Shown: positions 43,957 through 52,493 of the stretch, piece after piece
How the letters are laid out: every line of letters starts with the position of its first letter
Numbering within the stretch: position 1 is the stretch's first letter
Assembly (NCBI RefSeq): GCF_021531915.1
Contig: NZ_JAFBIV010000008.1
Span: 34,868-98,867 of the forward strand
Source: Oscillibacter valericigenes
GTDB lineage: Bacteria > Bacillota > Clostridia > Oscillospirales > Oscillospiraceae
Reading direction: 5' to 3'
DNA length: 64,000 bases
Position numbers and translations under genes: made by a program
Notes under the pieces: generated by a model
Told to the model about the DNA's origin: nothing
The model's input: the letters and a program-made list of their open reading frames with translations, nothing else
Database searches by the model: none

Positions 43957-44325
43957 ATGCGAGTAATTGTTGTGGAGCCAAAGAAAAAGCCGATGGTACA
44001 GGACATCTGCTCCGACCTCGCATCCATGCAGAAGATAGTGGGTGGTTCTATCCAGGCTGTCTATCCCTTTGACCAGCCTGTGGCGCTGATTTGCAACGAG
44101 GAGGGCAAACTGCTGAATCTGCCGCTGAACCGGGCGCTGCGGGATGACGTGGGAAATGTCTATGATATCATCTCTGGGACGTTCTTTCTCTGTACTGCTC
44201 CGCCGGACAGTGACCGTTTTGCGGGCCTGACTGACCAACAGGTGAAAACGTTCATGGAGCGGTTTGATATGCCGGAGATGTTCCTGAACGTGGGCAGCGA
44301 GCTGTTTGTTCTGCCGTACCTGTAA
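43957..44325 (+). CDS. DUF3846 domain protein
   Basis: A 122-residue protein. MRVIVVEPKKKPMVQDI, then IVGGSIQAVYPFDQPVALIC and NEEGKLLNLPLNRALRD match DUF3846, a family frequent in gut Firmicutes mobile elements and near amidoligase genes. ATG 43957 is preferred to TTG 43951 because it keeps proper spacing from GTGAGGGGG. Function unknown. Confidence 0.75.
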   Translation: MRVIVVEPKKKPMVQDICSDLASMQKIVGGSIQAVYPFDQPVALICNEEGKLLNLPLNRALRDDVGNVYDIISGTFFLCTAPPDSDRFAGLTDQQVKTFMERFDMPEMFLNVGSELFVLPYL

Positions 44326-44431
44326 CGTGTACCGTTAGGGTGTACCCTATCGGCACAGGTAAAAAGAGTCCCATTAGGGTCGGTTTCCGTATTTTGGCAC
44401 GTGCCATCTGCGGAAGTCACCCTAATGGGAC
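44326..44431 (+). promoter_or_regulatory. Multi-palindromic site upstream of the resolvase, candidate res
   Basis: A TAGGGT-GT-ACCCTA palindrome core (44326-44358), then 13-base perfect arms GTCCCATTAGGGT (44368-44380) and ACCCTAATGGGAC (44419-44431) around GGCACGTGCC. Resolvase binding sites of this kind normally lie directly upstream of small serine recombinase genes. Closely similar sequence recurs at 52383-52410 and, degraded, at 47011-47032. Confidence 0.55.
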
Positions 44432-44457
44432 ATTTCGTTTGGAAAGGAGTCTTTTTC

Positions 44458-45006
44458 GTGAAAATCGGATACATTCGTGTCAGTACCCAGGAACAGAATA
44501 CCATGCGCCAGGAAGCTCTCATGGAAGCCCTGGGTGTGGATGAGGTTTATATCGACCGTATGAGCGGGAAGAACACCAACCGCCCGGAACTGCAGAAGAT
44601 GATGGAGTACGTTCGCAAGGGTGATACCGTCATTGTGGAGTCCATCAGTCGGTTTGCCAGGAACACCCGTGATCTGCTGGAGCTGGTGGAGCAGCTGACC
44701 GCAAAGGGTGTAGAGTTCGTCAGCAAGAAGGAGGCCATTGATACCACGACGCCTACCGGAAAGTTCATGCTGACCGTGTTCGGGGCCGTGGCGGAGCTAG
44801 AACGGGAGTATATCCTGCAGCGCCAGCGGGAGGGCATCGCCATTGCGAAGGAGCAAGGAAAGTACAAGGGACGAAAGCCCGTCGTATCCCCAGAGTTTAA
44901 GCAGGTCATAGCCAAGTGGAGAAGCGGTGCCATCACAGCAGCAGAGGCCATGCGGACGCTGCACGTGAGCAAATCTACGTTTTATCGCCGGATAAAGCAA
45001 CAATAA
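44458..45006 (+). CDS. Small serine recombinase (resolvase/invertase)
   Basis: A 182-residue resolvase/invertase: S9 in MKIGYIRVSTQEQN, then DRMSGKNTNRPELQKMM, VESISRFARNTRDLLEL and FMLTVFGAVAELERE. The C-terminal helix-turn-helix is SGAITAAEAMRTLHVSKSTF. GTG 44458 follows GGAAAGGAG. It is a candidate for cointegrate resolution or for shuffling the segments bounded by TAGGGT/ACCCTA palindromes. Confidence 0.9.
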   Translation: MKIGYIRVSTQEQNTMRQEALMEALGVDEVYIDRMSGKNTNRPELQKMMEYVRKGDTVIVESISRFARNTRDLLELVEQLTAKGVEFVSKKEAIDTTTPTGKFMLTVFGAVAELEREYILQRQREGIAIAKEQGKYKGRKPVVSPEFKQVIAKWRSGAITAAEAMRTLHVSKSTFYRRIKQQ

Positions 45007-45012
45007 GTTTTA

Positions 45013-45037
45013 CAGATAGACAGAATCTGTCCATGCG
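45013..45037 (+). promoter_or_regulatory. Operator-like site shared with the WYL operon
   Basis: CAGATAGACAGAATCTGTCC shares its first 14 bases (CAGATAGACAGAAT) and several later bases with 46924-46948. Both sit ahead of Sel1-type transcription units. Confidence 0.5.
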
Positions 45038-45083
45038 GTGGAGTAATATACATTACAGGACAGAAGAAAAAGGAGTGTAAACC

Positions 45084-46442
45084 ATGAACGCAGAAGACTA
45101 CAGATTAGCTGCTCTTGGAGACGCAGATGCACAGGTAAGGGTTGCGGATTACTATGATGAATATCTTCGGGGCGAACATGATGGCCCCATTGATGTCAGT
45201 GATGAGACAGCAAAAGAATTGATTTTGAAATACTATAAGATGGCTGCTGCACAAGGAAATGCGGAGGCGCATTATCGGTTATTTGAAATGTACTATTGTG
45301 CGCTTGAAGATTTTATAGACCAAGACCTGGAGGCTGCACGTGAATGGCTGGAAAAAGCAGTGGAACTTGGCTATACTGAGGCTATTTATGTGGCCGGACG
45401 TTGTTATAAAGAGGGCGAACTATTCGAAAAGAATCCTGATAAGGCGGAAGAATATTTTAAGTTGGTAACGGAAAAAGATCCAAATTATGGAGTAAAAATT
45501 GGATTCTTGTATGACATGTTCGAGGACGAGGAAAATATGTATCGTTGGTTTAAAGTTGCAGCAGAGCATGGCAATTCTAATGCTATGGAACTTCTTGGTG
45601 ACTTTTGCTGTGAAGACCCAGAGGAAGGGTTTGAATGGACTTTAAAAGCGGCGGAACGGGGAGAAAACGGTGCTCAACACTCTTTGGCAGAGCGATACTA
45701 TTGGGGGTATGGTGTTGAGCGTGATTTAGCAAAAGCATTCCATTGGTATCAAAAGTCAGATACTATTGCTTCTTCTCAATCCAGGTTGGGTGATTACAAT
45801 TATTTTGGAATCGGCGTGAAGGAAAACTGGGAAGAGGCTGTTCGGTGGTATCAAAAAGCAGCCAATCAATTTATAGGAGATGACCATGCCCAGCAAATGC
45901 TTGGAAACTGTTATTTTTATGGGGCTGGCGTGGAAGTTGATTTTGAAAAAGCCGTCTACTGGTATAATCAGGCAACAAAACATGGTGATTGTATTGCGGA
46001 ACAAATGCTTGCAGATTGCTATTACTTTGGAATAGGTGTGGAAAGAGACGTATCAAAGGCATTTGAGCGATATTACCAGGCAGTACTGACGATACAGACG
46101 TACGGAGACTTCTATTATTTTGGTTTAGGTGTTCCGGTAGATAAAATCAGGGCATTTGAGGCATATGAAGACGCAGCGGCATATGACGTCCGTGCGCAAA
46201 GAATGCTTGGAAACTGCTATTACTACGGCCATGGAACAAAACGAAATGTGGAGGAGGCCATTCGTTGGTATCGCAAGGCAGCTATGCACCGGGACAACTA
46301 TTCCCTGGAGATGGTAAACCTTTATTACACTGCACATGGAGGGGAAGAGGCGGAGAAATGGTTTGAAACAGCGGCTAAAATTGGTGGAGATCAGTATGGT
46401 TATGCTTCTCACATGCGCGAGTATAGTAAAAAAGCGGAGTGA
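45084..46442 (+). CDS. Sel1-repeat protein (stand-alone)
   Basis: A 452-residue solenoid protein made of about nine Sel1-like repeats (for example AERYYWGYGVERDLAKAFHW, LGNCYFYGAGVEVDFEKAVY, LADCYYFGIGVERDVSKAFE, LGNCYYYGHGTKRNVEEAIR). It lacks other domains. Sel1 repeats mediate protein contacts. It starts behind AAGGAGTG. The shared operator-like site suggests co-regulation with the second, larger Sel1 protein at 48042. AT content is higher than in the core genome. Confidence 0.85.
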   Translation: MNAEDYRLAALGDADAQVRVADYYDEYLRGEHDGPIDVSDETAKELILKYYKMAAAQGNAEAHYRLFEMYYCALEDFIDQDLEAAREWLEKAVELGYTEAIYVAGRCYKEGELFEKNPDKAEEYFKLVTEKDPNYGVKIGFLYDMFEDEENMYRWFKVAAEHGNSNAMELLGDFCCEDPEEGFEWTLKAAERGENGAQHSLAERYYWGYGVERDLAKAFHWYQKSDTIASSQSRLGDYNYFGIGVKENWEEAVRWYQKAANQFIGDDHAQQMLGNCYFYGAGVEVDFEKAVYWYNQATKHGDCIAEQMLADCYYFGIGVERDVSKAFERYYQAVLTIQTYGDFYYFGLGVPVDKIRAFEAYEDAAAYDVRAQRMLGNCYYYGHGTKRNVEEAIRWYRKAAMHRDNYSLEMVNLYYTAHGGEEAEKWFETAAKIGGDQYGYASHMREYSKKAE

Positions 46443-46466
46443 CATTCACTCCGCTTTTTCTATAAG

Positions 46467-46799
46467 TCAAACCAAATGATCGTTACTATTCATTGCAGCT
46501 ACAAAGGTTTTCAGTAGCTGCTCAGCATATGTGCGTTCTCGCTCAGAGCAATTTTCCAGCACCATCATAACGGAATCTGGATTATCCTGGTCATCCTTGC
46601 CCCAAAGGATGTAATCGGTGGACAGTCGGAGTACTTTGGCAATCCGGCAGAGCGTGGGAACGGACATTCCCTTAACACCAGCTTCAATATCTGAGCAGAA
46701 TTTTGGAGTTACGTCGATTTGCTCCGCAAACTGTTCACGGGTAAGACCCATAAACTCTCGATGCTGTCGGATTCTCTTACCAATCGCTCTCCAATCCAT
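46467..46799 (-). CDS. XRE-family regulator
   Basis: A 110-residue Cro/C1-type repressor: IGKRIRQHREFMGLTREQFA, EQIDVTPKFCSDIEAGVKGM, SVPTLCRIAKVLRLSTDYIL. The C-terminus is short and helical. It is divergent from the WYL gene, with the operator-like site at 46924-46948 between them, and convergent with the first Sel1 gene. It is a plausible repressor of one or both. Confidence 0.88.
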   Translation of the reverse strand: MDWRAIGKRIRQHREFMGLTREQFAEQIDVTPKFCSDIEAGVKGMSVPTLCRIAKVLRLSTDYILWGKDDQDNPDSVMMVLENCSERERTYAEQLLKTFVAAMNSNDHLV

Positions 46800-46923
46800 A
46801 AGGGAACCTCCTGTGGTGATAATAAAAACAGTTTAACGCCGCAGGTTGTCCCTATAAATAAACTTCCAGGGTTCAATGATGTGAACTTTTAAGGGGAAAG
46901 GAGAGAAACTTTTAGAGTTTAAG

Positions 46924-46948
46924 CAGATAGACAGAATACGTCTATCTG
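46924..46948 (+). promoter_or_regulatory. Palindromic operator ahead of the WYL operon
   Basis: CAGATAGACAGAATACGTCT continuing ATCTG: arms CAGATAGAC and GTCTATCTG are perfect nine-base inverted repeats around AGAATAC. The same first 14 bases occur at 45013-45026. It lies in the 300-bp divergent region between the XRE and WYL genes; the rest of that region shows no gene. Confidence 0.6.
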
Positions 46949-47101
46949 TTTGCGTACAATATATTTATCATCCCCAATGCAGGAACTATAAGGGTTGTGT
47001 ATTTAGAACTATTAGGGTATACTATCGACAGGAATCCCTATTTTTTAAGGGACAAACCTGTCTATGTAACGTCATTTGCTTGCAGACAGGAGGATATACA
47101 T

Positions 47102-48055
47102 ATGGAAATTGAGAAAAGTGCGAGGTTGCTATACCTGTATCAAGACTTCATCAAGGGTGTTGGAATACAGAAGAAGGCTGCCGCTGACCGCTTTGGCGTC
47201 AATGAGCGCAGTCTTCAACGGGACATTGAGGACTTGCGCTGTTTTTTTGCAAATCAGACCCCTCCAGGGGAGATTGTTTATGATGCACGGCAGAAGGTCT
47301 ACCGACTGATTGAACGGGATAACGCCCATCTCAGCAACAGTGAGGTGCTAGCGGTGTGCAAAATCCTGCTGGAGAGCCGCTCTATGCATCGGGATGAAAT
47401 GTTGCCCATTCTGGATAAGCTGGTAAACTGCTGTGTCCCAGCAGAGCAGCGTCGAGCTGTCGTAGATTTGCTAGCAAATGAAAAGCATCTCTACATTGAG
47501 CCGCACCACGGAAAACGCTTGTTGGATGGCCTCTGGGAGCTTGGAGAAGCAATTCAGAAGCATCTTGTGACAGAGATTACCTATGAGAAGCTTAAGGGTG
47601 GAGAAACTGTCCAACGGACGATTGAACCGGTGGGCCTGATGTTCTCTGAGTATTATTTTTATCTGGTAGCTTTTATCCGTGACATTGACCGGGCAGCGGA
47701 GTTTGAGAACCCGGACGATCTGTTTCCCACGATTTACCGGGTAGATCGCATCAAGGAATTTCACATTACGGGCGAGCATTTTCAAGTGCCATATCAGGAG
47801 CGATTTCAGGAGGGTGAGTTCCGTAAGCGGGTACAGTTCATGTATGGCGGCAAACTGCAAAAGATCCGCTTTAAGTATACCGGCCCATCCATAGAGGCGG
47901 TGTTGGACCGTTTGCCCACAGCAAAAATCGTGGAGCAGACCGAAGACGGCTGGATCGTCAAAGCCGAAGTGTTCGGCAAGGGCATTGATATGTGGATTAG
48001 AAGTCAAGGGAAATATATTACTATGATGGAGGAGACATACAATGAATGGTTCTGA
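47102..48055 (+). CDS. WYL-domain transcriptional regulator
   Basis: A 317-residue regulator. The N-terminal winged helix (about 5-75, LLYLYQDFIKGVGIQKKAAA, DRFGVNERSLQRDIEDLRCF) precedes a WYL domain (about 130-225, TEITYEKLKGGETVQRTIEP, VGLMFSEYYFYLVAFIRDID) and a WCX-type C-terminus. WYL regulators sense ligands, often nucleic acids, and are enriched beside antiphage systems. ATG 47102 follows AGGAGGA; a longer frame upstream overlaps the palindrome region. It overlaps the next gene by 14 bases. Confidence 0.9.
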   Translation: MEIEKSARLLYLYQDFIKGVGIQKKAAADRFGVNERSLQRDIEDLRCFFANQTPPGEIVYDARQKVYRLIERDNAHLSNSEVLAVCKILLESRSMHRDEMLPILDKLVNCCVPAEQRRAVVDLLANEKHLYIEPHHGKRLLDGLWELGEAIQKHLVTEITYEKLKGGETVQRTIEPVGLMFSEYYFYLVAFIRDIDRAAEFENPDDLFPTIYRVDRIKEFHITGEHFQVPYQERFQEGEFRKRVQFMYGGKLQKIRFKYTGPSIEAVLDRLPTAKIVEQTEDGWIVKAEVFGKGIDMWIRSQGKYITMMEETYNEWF

Positions 48056-50735
48056 GAATGTTAGTACTGCTCAGCAGCAATTTAACAACCCCGATATTCC
48101 AATATCTGAATGGTTCCAGAGAGCGGAAGCAGGTGACCCAGAGGCTCAGTGCCATTTGGGAATCTGTTACTATAACGGCGAAAATGGCATTGAAAAAGAT
48201 TTGGAAAAGGCGGTTAGATGGTTTGACTGTGCTGCACGGAAGGGTTATGCAGAAGCGCAAAATCGCCTTGGCGTTCGTTATGATAGGGGTGAATGGGTAG
48301 ATGAAAACCCTGCTGCAGCGTTTAAATGGTTCTCAGCTGCTGCGGCTCAAGGACATGTAAAAGCGATGTGCAATTTGGGGCGTTGCTACTTAAATGGCCG
48401 AGGTGTAAACGAAGATGAGAAGCAAGCTGTAATTTGGTTCCAAAAAGCGGTCCAGGAGGGATATGCAGATGCACAGTACCTGCTTGGGGTGTGTTATTAC
48501 AATGGTTTTGGTGTTGAACAGAATTACAGGCACGCAGTTGACTTGTTTTCAAAAGCAGCCCAACAGAATCATGCAGGAGCGCAGTACTTATTAGGAGTAT
48601 GCTATCTGCTTGGAAATGGCGTTAAAGAAGATAAGCTTCAAGCAATTGCGTTGTTTCAGCAATCGTCAGCGCAAGGAAATGATGATGCTCAGAATTCCCT
48701 TGGCAACTGCTATTATGAAGGAATTGGCGTTGAGCAAAACTATAAACTGGCGGTTAACTGGTTCCAAAAAGCAGCGGAGCAAGGAAACATAGATGCACAA
48801 TGTTCTCTTGGAGAGTGCTATTACTACGGAAATGGTGTGGTAGAAGATGAGCCGAAAGCAATTGCCCTATTTCAAATGGCAGCAGAGCAAGGCAATGCAG
48901 GCGCACAATATTTCCTTGGTGAATGCTATTACTACGGACGTGGTACAGTAGAAGATAATGGGCAAGCAATTGCTTGGTTTCGGAAAGCGGCAGAACAAGG
49001 CCATGCCGATGCGCAATGCTTATTGGGCGAATGCTACTACTACGGATATGGCGTGGCAGTAGATAAAGCACAAGCGGTCACTTGGTTTCAAAAAGGTGCA
49101 GAGCAGGGAAATGCTCACGCACAAGGATTTTTAGGCAATTGTTATCTATATGGTTGTGGTGCTGAGGTGGACGATGCACAAGCTGTAAATTGGTTGCAAA
49201 AAGGTGCAGAACAGGAAGATCCCCTCGCGCAATTTAATCTGGCGATATGCTATAAAAACGGATATGGTGTAGAAAAAAATCCTGAGATATCAATTAAGTG
49301 GTTTCAGAGAGCTGCAGAGCAAGAGTTTGCCCCGGCCCAATGTCAACTGGGCAAGCTTTATTATTTTGGTGACATTGTGCCAAAGGATGATATCCTGGCT
49401 TTTGGCTGGTTCAGTAAGTCTGCAGAACAGGAAAACTCTGTGGCTCAATGTTGGGTTGGAAAGTGCTACTACTTTGGAAATGGAGTTTCACAAGACTGGG
49501 CTGAAGCAAGAAGGTGGTTTGAGAAATCAAAACAAAATGGAAATGAAAATGCTGAATGGTGGCTTAACCTGTTGGCTACTTCGAATCAATCTTTGCTCTG
49601 TAAGCCTGCTCATGCGTGCAAGCTATCCGACAAGCTTACAATCTTTGCACACTTACTTGAAAACCAAGACCGTCTAGCTATATATAATCTGGTATATTAT
49701 CAATCTATCACAGATAAGAAAAGAATTAAAATCGTTAAAAATTTTGATGAACGAATCAACACAGAAGAAGTCTTTTGCTTTATGGATACAACACTCATGG
49801 GGAGTTTAAAAAACGGAATAGTTTTTTCTCTTCATGGAGTATATTTCCGAGAAATGATGGAAAAAGCTATCTATTTCAACTATGCAGATATAGATTTTAT
49901 CCAAGTAATTGCAGATAAAAAAAGCAAAGAAGACCAATTTAAGGCAAGGATTAAATTCTTTCTTACAGATGGAAAGGTTCTTCAATTATCTGATACGACT
50001 TGCTTTAGGAAGAACGCATTAGCTAACATAATCGATTGCCTCCAATGTGCCGATAAGACATGGAATTCCACCGGTGGACATAGAAACTCCGGAACGGTTT
50101 TTGAATCTGGGCTAACAGAAGAGCAGCAGAAATCTTGCAATGCTATTATTCATGGTGCATCAGTAGCTGCTGGTGGCATAGGTACTGGCTTTGCTCAACT
50201 TCCTGTCATAGATACGGCTGTTATTACTCCTATTCAAATCGCTATGATTACTTCTTTGGGTGCTGTATTTGGAATCCGCGTTACAGAAGGAATGGCAAAG
50301 GGAATTATTACTTCGCTGGGAGCCGCTGTAGTTGGACGGGGAGTATCTCAAGTTCTTCTCGGTTGGATTCCTGGCTTGGGCAACGCCATTAATACTGCTA
50401 CAGCTGCTGGAATTACAGAAGCAATAGGTTGGGCAGCCGTCAAACATTTCTGTGCTTTGGAGGCAGATACCCGTGCCAAATACCGTGTTGTCGGAATGCA
50501 GGCAGGATATGAAGCGGCTTCAGATGAATATGAAGCAAAACTCCGGAACCAGGCAGAAATCTTCAAAAATCAAACAACACTTGCCCAAAAAGATATTGAT
50601 GGATTGAAAAATCTAATCAGAGAATATGAGGAATACATTACCGCTTTAACAGCAGCGAACAATACTGAGAATGTAGCCAAAGTTCAGCAACTTCAAGCAG
50701 ACTGTAACGAACTAAAGAAACTGGGGGTGAGCTAA
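48042..50735 (+). CDS. Sel1 solenoid fused to a PH-like and a hydrophobic helical domain
   Basis: An 897-residue protein. Residues about 25-505 are 13 Sel1 repeats (LGICYYNG to VGKCYYFG). Residues about 545-665 resemble a small bacterial PH-like domain (VFCFMDTTLMGSLKNGIVFS, LHGVYFREMMEKAIYFNYAD). Residues about 685-800 are glycine-rich hydrophobic helices (HGASVAAGGIGTGFAQLP, DTAVITPIQIAMITSLGAVF) like the DUF697/GTPase-associated membrane-seeking domain. A coiled coil ends the protein. It starts inside the WYL gene behind TGGAGGAG. The layout suggests a sensor-scaffold that can act at membranes; its function is unknown. Confidence 0.7.
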   Translation: MNGSENVSTAQQQFNNPDIPISEWFQRAEAGDPEAQCHLGICYYNGENGIEKDLEKAVRWFDCAARKGYAEAQNRLGVRYDRGEWVDENPAAAFKWFSAAAAQGHVKAMCNLGRCYLNGRGVNEDEKQAVIWFQKAVQEGYADAQYLLGVCYYNGFGVEQNYRHAVDLFSKAAQQNHAGAQYLLGVCYLLGNGVKEDKLQAIALFQQSSAQGNDDAQNSLGNCYYEGIGVEQNYKLAVNWFQKAAEQGNIDAQCSLGECYYYGNGVVEDEPKAIALFQMAAEQGNAGAQYFLGECYYYGRGTVEDNGQAIAWFRKAAEQGHADAQCLLGECYYYGYGVAVDKAQAVTWFQKGAEQGNAHAQGFLGNCYLYGCGAEVDDAQAVNWLQKGAEQEDPLAQFNLAICYKNGYGVEKNPEISIKWFQRAAEQEFAPAQCQLGKLYYFGDIVPKDDILAFGWFSKSAEQENSVAQCWVGKCYYFGNGVSQDWAEARRWFEKSKQNGNENAEWWLNLLATSNQSLLCKPAHACKLSDKLTIFAHLLENQDRLAIYNLVYYQSITDKKRIKIVKNFDERINTEEVFCFMDTTLMGSLKNGIVFSLHGVYFREMMEKAIYFNYADIDFIQVIADKKSKEDQFKARIKFFLTDGKVLQLSDTTCFRKNALANIIDCLQCADKTWNSTGGHRNSGTVFESGLTEEQQKSCNAIIHGASVAAGGIGTGFAQLPVIDTAVITPIQIAMITSLGAVFGIRVTEGMAKGIITSLGAAVVGRGVSQVLLGWIPGLGNAINTATAAGITEAIGWAAVKHFCALEADTRAKYRVVGMQAGYEAASDEYEAKLRNQAEIFKNQTTLAQKDIDGLKNLIREYEEYITALTAANNTENVAKVQQLQADCNELKKLGVS

Positions 50736-50736
50736 T

Positions 50737-51993
50737 ATGGATCTTGACGAACTTAGAGCGCGAAGTAAAGAACTCATGTCCCATAGTGATTCTGTCCTAA
50801 ACAATATGCAGATTATTGCGAATGAGGGCAACCGCGTTGCTGATGTTGCTCATAATTCCAGAAAAATCATGGATGACCTTGATCGGGAATTTGAGCTACA
50901 AACCGGATTAGATAAAAAAGATTTCGCTTTTTTGTTTTTTGCTACGGCGTTACAATGCATAAGACAGTATTTTTTAACGCCGTTTACCCAAAGAGTAGAT
51001 GACCAAACTGCAGCAAAAGTAGTTAAGGGAGACAAAAAAGAACATTCTAATCGTTCTCACAAATTGTATAATCCAAGTCTTTTGGAAATATGTGAAAGTC
51101 CGGTTCCTTTTGATGCAACCAACAGGTCCGAATCATTAAGGCTAAGAAAGATACAACCTTTAAAAGGAGGGAATCATCGATATGTGACATTGGGTCACGA
51201 CCCTATACTCGGTTTTGTTTTCGGTACTGCAAATATTGCAACAAGTACACTCACGACATGGGATTTAGCTTCTTACCATGTCAAAACGGGGCTAAAAGGA
51301 ACACGAAATCCCGAGAAGTATGCACAGGTGGATACTATATCCAGTAAAGCTGATACCTCAAAAGTGTTTTCCTACACATTTGACAAACTGCTCAATCAAG
51401 GAATTGATGGGAAGATTATTGTAGCAACGTCTTTAGTAAAAGAATACGTACACTTACGATCAGATGTTGCATCTACACTGAGTCTTCCTTTTCCAGCTAT
51501 AAGTCGTTTGTCACCAGAATTAGCAAGCAAATTGGCGGAATATGGGATTGATGCAGGAAATGCAATTGACGTGGCCAAACAGGCTGTTATGGCGCAAGCA
51601 ATCAATATGCTCATTATGATGCTACATGGGATGTGTTTTTATCTGCAAGATGACAACTCTACTGAACTTCTGCATGTTACATCTTACAGAAATATCCTAA
51701 CTCACAAAACTACAAGCCATATGCAGTTGGATTTACATAAGGTAAAAACACGGAAAGTCCTTCTTTATTCTAATATGATTGCATCTGCCAGCAATGTCAT
51801 TGGGGTTGCTGTTACTCAGAGCTTAGGACAAAATAGTATACGATATTTGGACATCGGTGGCCTAGCAGTAACCTTGTATCGCCTTGTGTCGGATACTCGT
51901 TTTATCCAATCCGTAAAAGAAGAATTCATCCGTGACGGCTTTAACAAAATGATTCAAGGATATCCTCTTGAACTGGATGAGGTCACACCATAA
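50737..51993 (+). CDS. Uncharacterised partner protein of the WYL/Sel1 operon
   Basis: A 418-residue protein starting one base after the Sel1 stop, behind GGGGGTGAG. The first 70 residues are helical (MDLDELRARSKELMSHSDSV). Hydrophobic stretches occur at FAFLFFATALQCIRQYFL (about 67-84), GFVFGTANIATSTLTTW (about 160) and AQAINMLIMMLHGMCFYL (about 286-303). No nuclease, NTPase or known toxin motif is visible. The tight coupling with the Sel1 protein suggests a two-component complex whose effector may be this protein. A terminator follows. Confidence 0.6.
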   Translation: MDLDELRARSKELMSHSDSVLNNMQIIANEGNRVADVAHNSRKIMDDLDREFELQTGLDKKDFAFLFFATALQCIRQYFLTPFTQRVDDQTAAKVVKGDKKEHSNRSHKLYNPSLLEICESPVPFDATNRSESLRLRKIQPLKGGNHRYVTLGHDPILGFVFGTANIATSTLTTWDLASYHVKTGLKGTRNPEKYAQVDTISSKADTSKVFSYTFDKLLNQGIDGKIIVATSLVKEYVHLRSDVASTLSLPFPAISRLSPELASKLAEYGIDAGNAIDVAKQAVMAQAINMLIMMLHGMCFYLQDDNSTELLHVTSYRNILTHKTTSHMQLDLHKVKTRKVLLYSNMIASASNVIGVAVTQSLGQNSIRYLDIGGLAVTLYRLVSDTRFIQSVKEEFIRDGFNKMIQGYPLELDEVTP

Positions 51994-52100
51994 GCTGATA
52001 TAGTGCATATAAGAAATTTGTGTAGTGCCAACATTTTTGCATACAGAAGTCGGAATTTACTCTAAACTTACTTCAAAGCGGATAACACTATTTAAAAAGC

Positions 52101-52143
52101 AATCCCCCGGAATCCATTGAAATAACAGGGATTCCGGGGGATT
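52101..52143. terminator. Terminator after the WYL/Sel1 operon
   Basis: A perfect 15-base-pair stem (AATCCCCCGGAATCC and complement) with a 13-base loop, flanked by AAAAAGC and TTTAGC. A second GC hairpin at 52232-52260 (CGCCCCG/CGGGGCG with A residues before it) would terminate minus-strand transcripts. No gene is supported between 51994 and 52458. Confidence 0.75.
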
Positions 52144-52334
52144 TAGCAAATGTCGAAGAACTACCTGAAAAACGGCACAATGTACTCCTAAGCGCAGGAA
52201 CTATCTGGAAGATCTCTGAAAAGCAAAAAACGCCCCGATTCGAAATGTGAACCGGGGCGGGATCATCATTGCCTATGTTCCAATTCCTCGGATTTTTGAT
52301 AGCGGCCTGAGCGGCAGCTAGACGGGCAATAATC

Positions 52335-52360
52335 AATGTTGTCCTTACACGATTGCAGCA
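52335..52360 (-). repeat. Internal copy of the island end repeat
   Basis: Matches the right terminal repeat at 57721-57746 at 24 of 26 positions and in the same orientation, and is likewise followed by TC. The homology extends leftward about 45 bases (TTGATA...CGGGCAATAATC in both). After it, TGCTGC begins what may be a diverged left end of a second unit. Confidence 0.8.
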
Positions 52361-52382
52361 TCTGCTGCCAGCTTTTAAAAAC

Positions 52383-52410
52383 GTGCCAATAGGGTAGACC
52401 CTATTGGCAC
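52383..52410. promoter_or_regulatory. Palindrome matching the resolvase-proximal site
   Basis: Perfect 13-base arms GTGCCAATAGGGT and ACCCTATTGGCAC around AG. The core and the following GGCACAG-TAA-GAGTC also occur at 44335-44370 upstream of the resolvase, in the same orientation. Confidence 0.55.
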
Positions 52411-52458
52411 AGATAAGAGTCACAATTTGTGCAAACAAAGATTTCCTGGGCCTTTGCA

Positions 52459-52487
52459 TTGACATTTTTTGTATGCTATGATATATT
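52459..52487 (+). promoter_or_regulatory. Promoter of the tracrRNA (and cas9 leader)
   Basis: Consensus TTGACA and TATATT with a 17-base spacer. The predicted start, about 52494, lies a few bases before the anti-repeat. Confidence 0.75.
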
Positions 52488-52493
52488 TTAATT

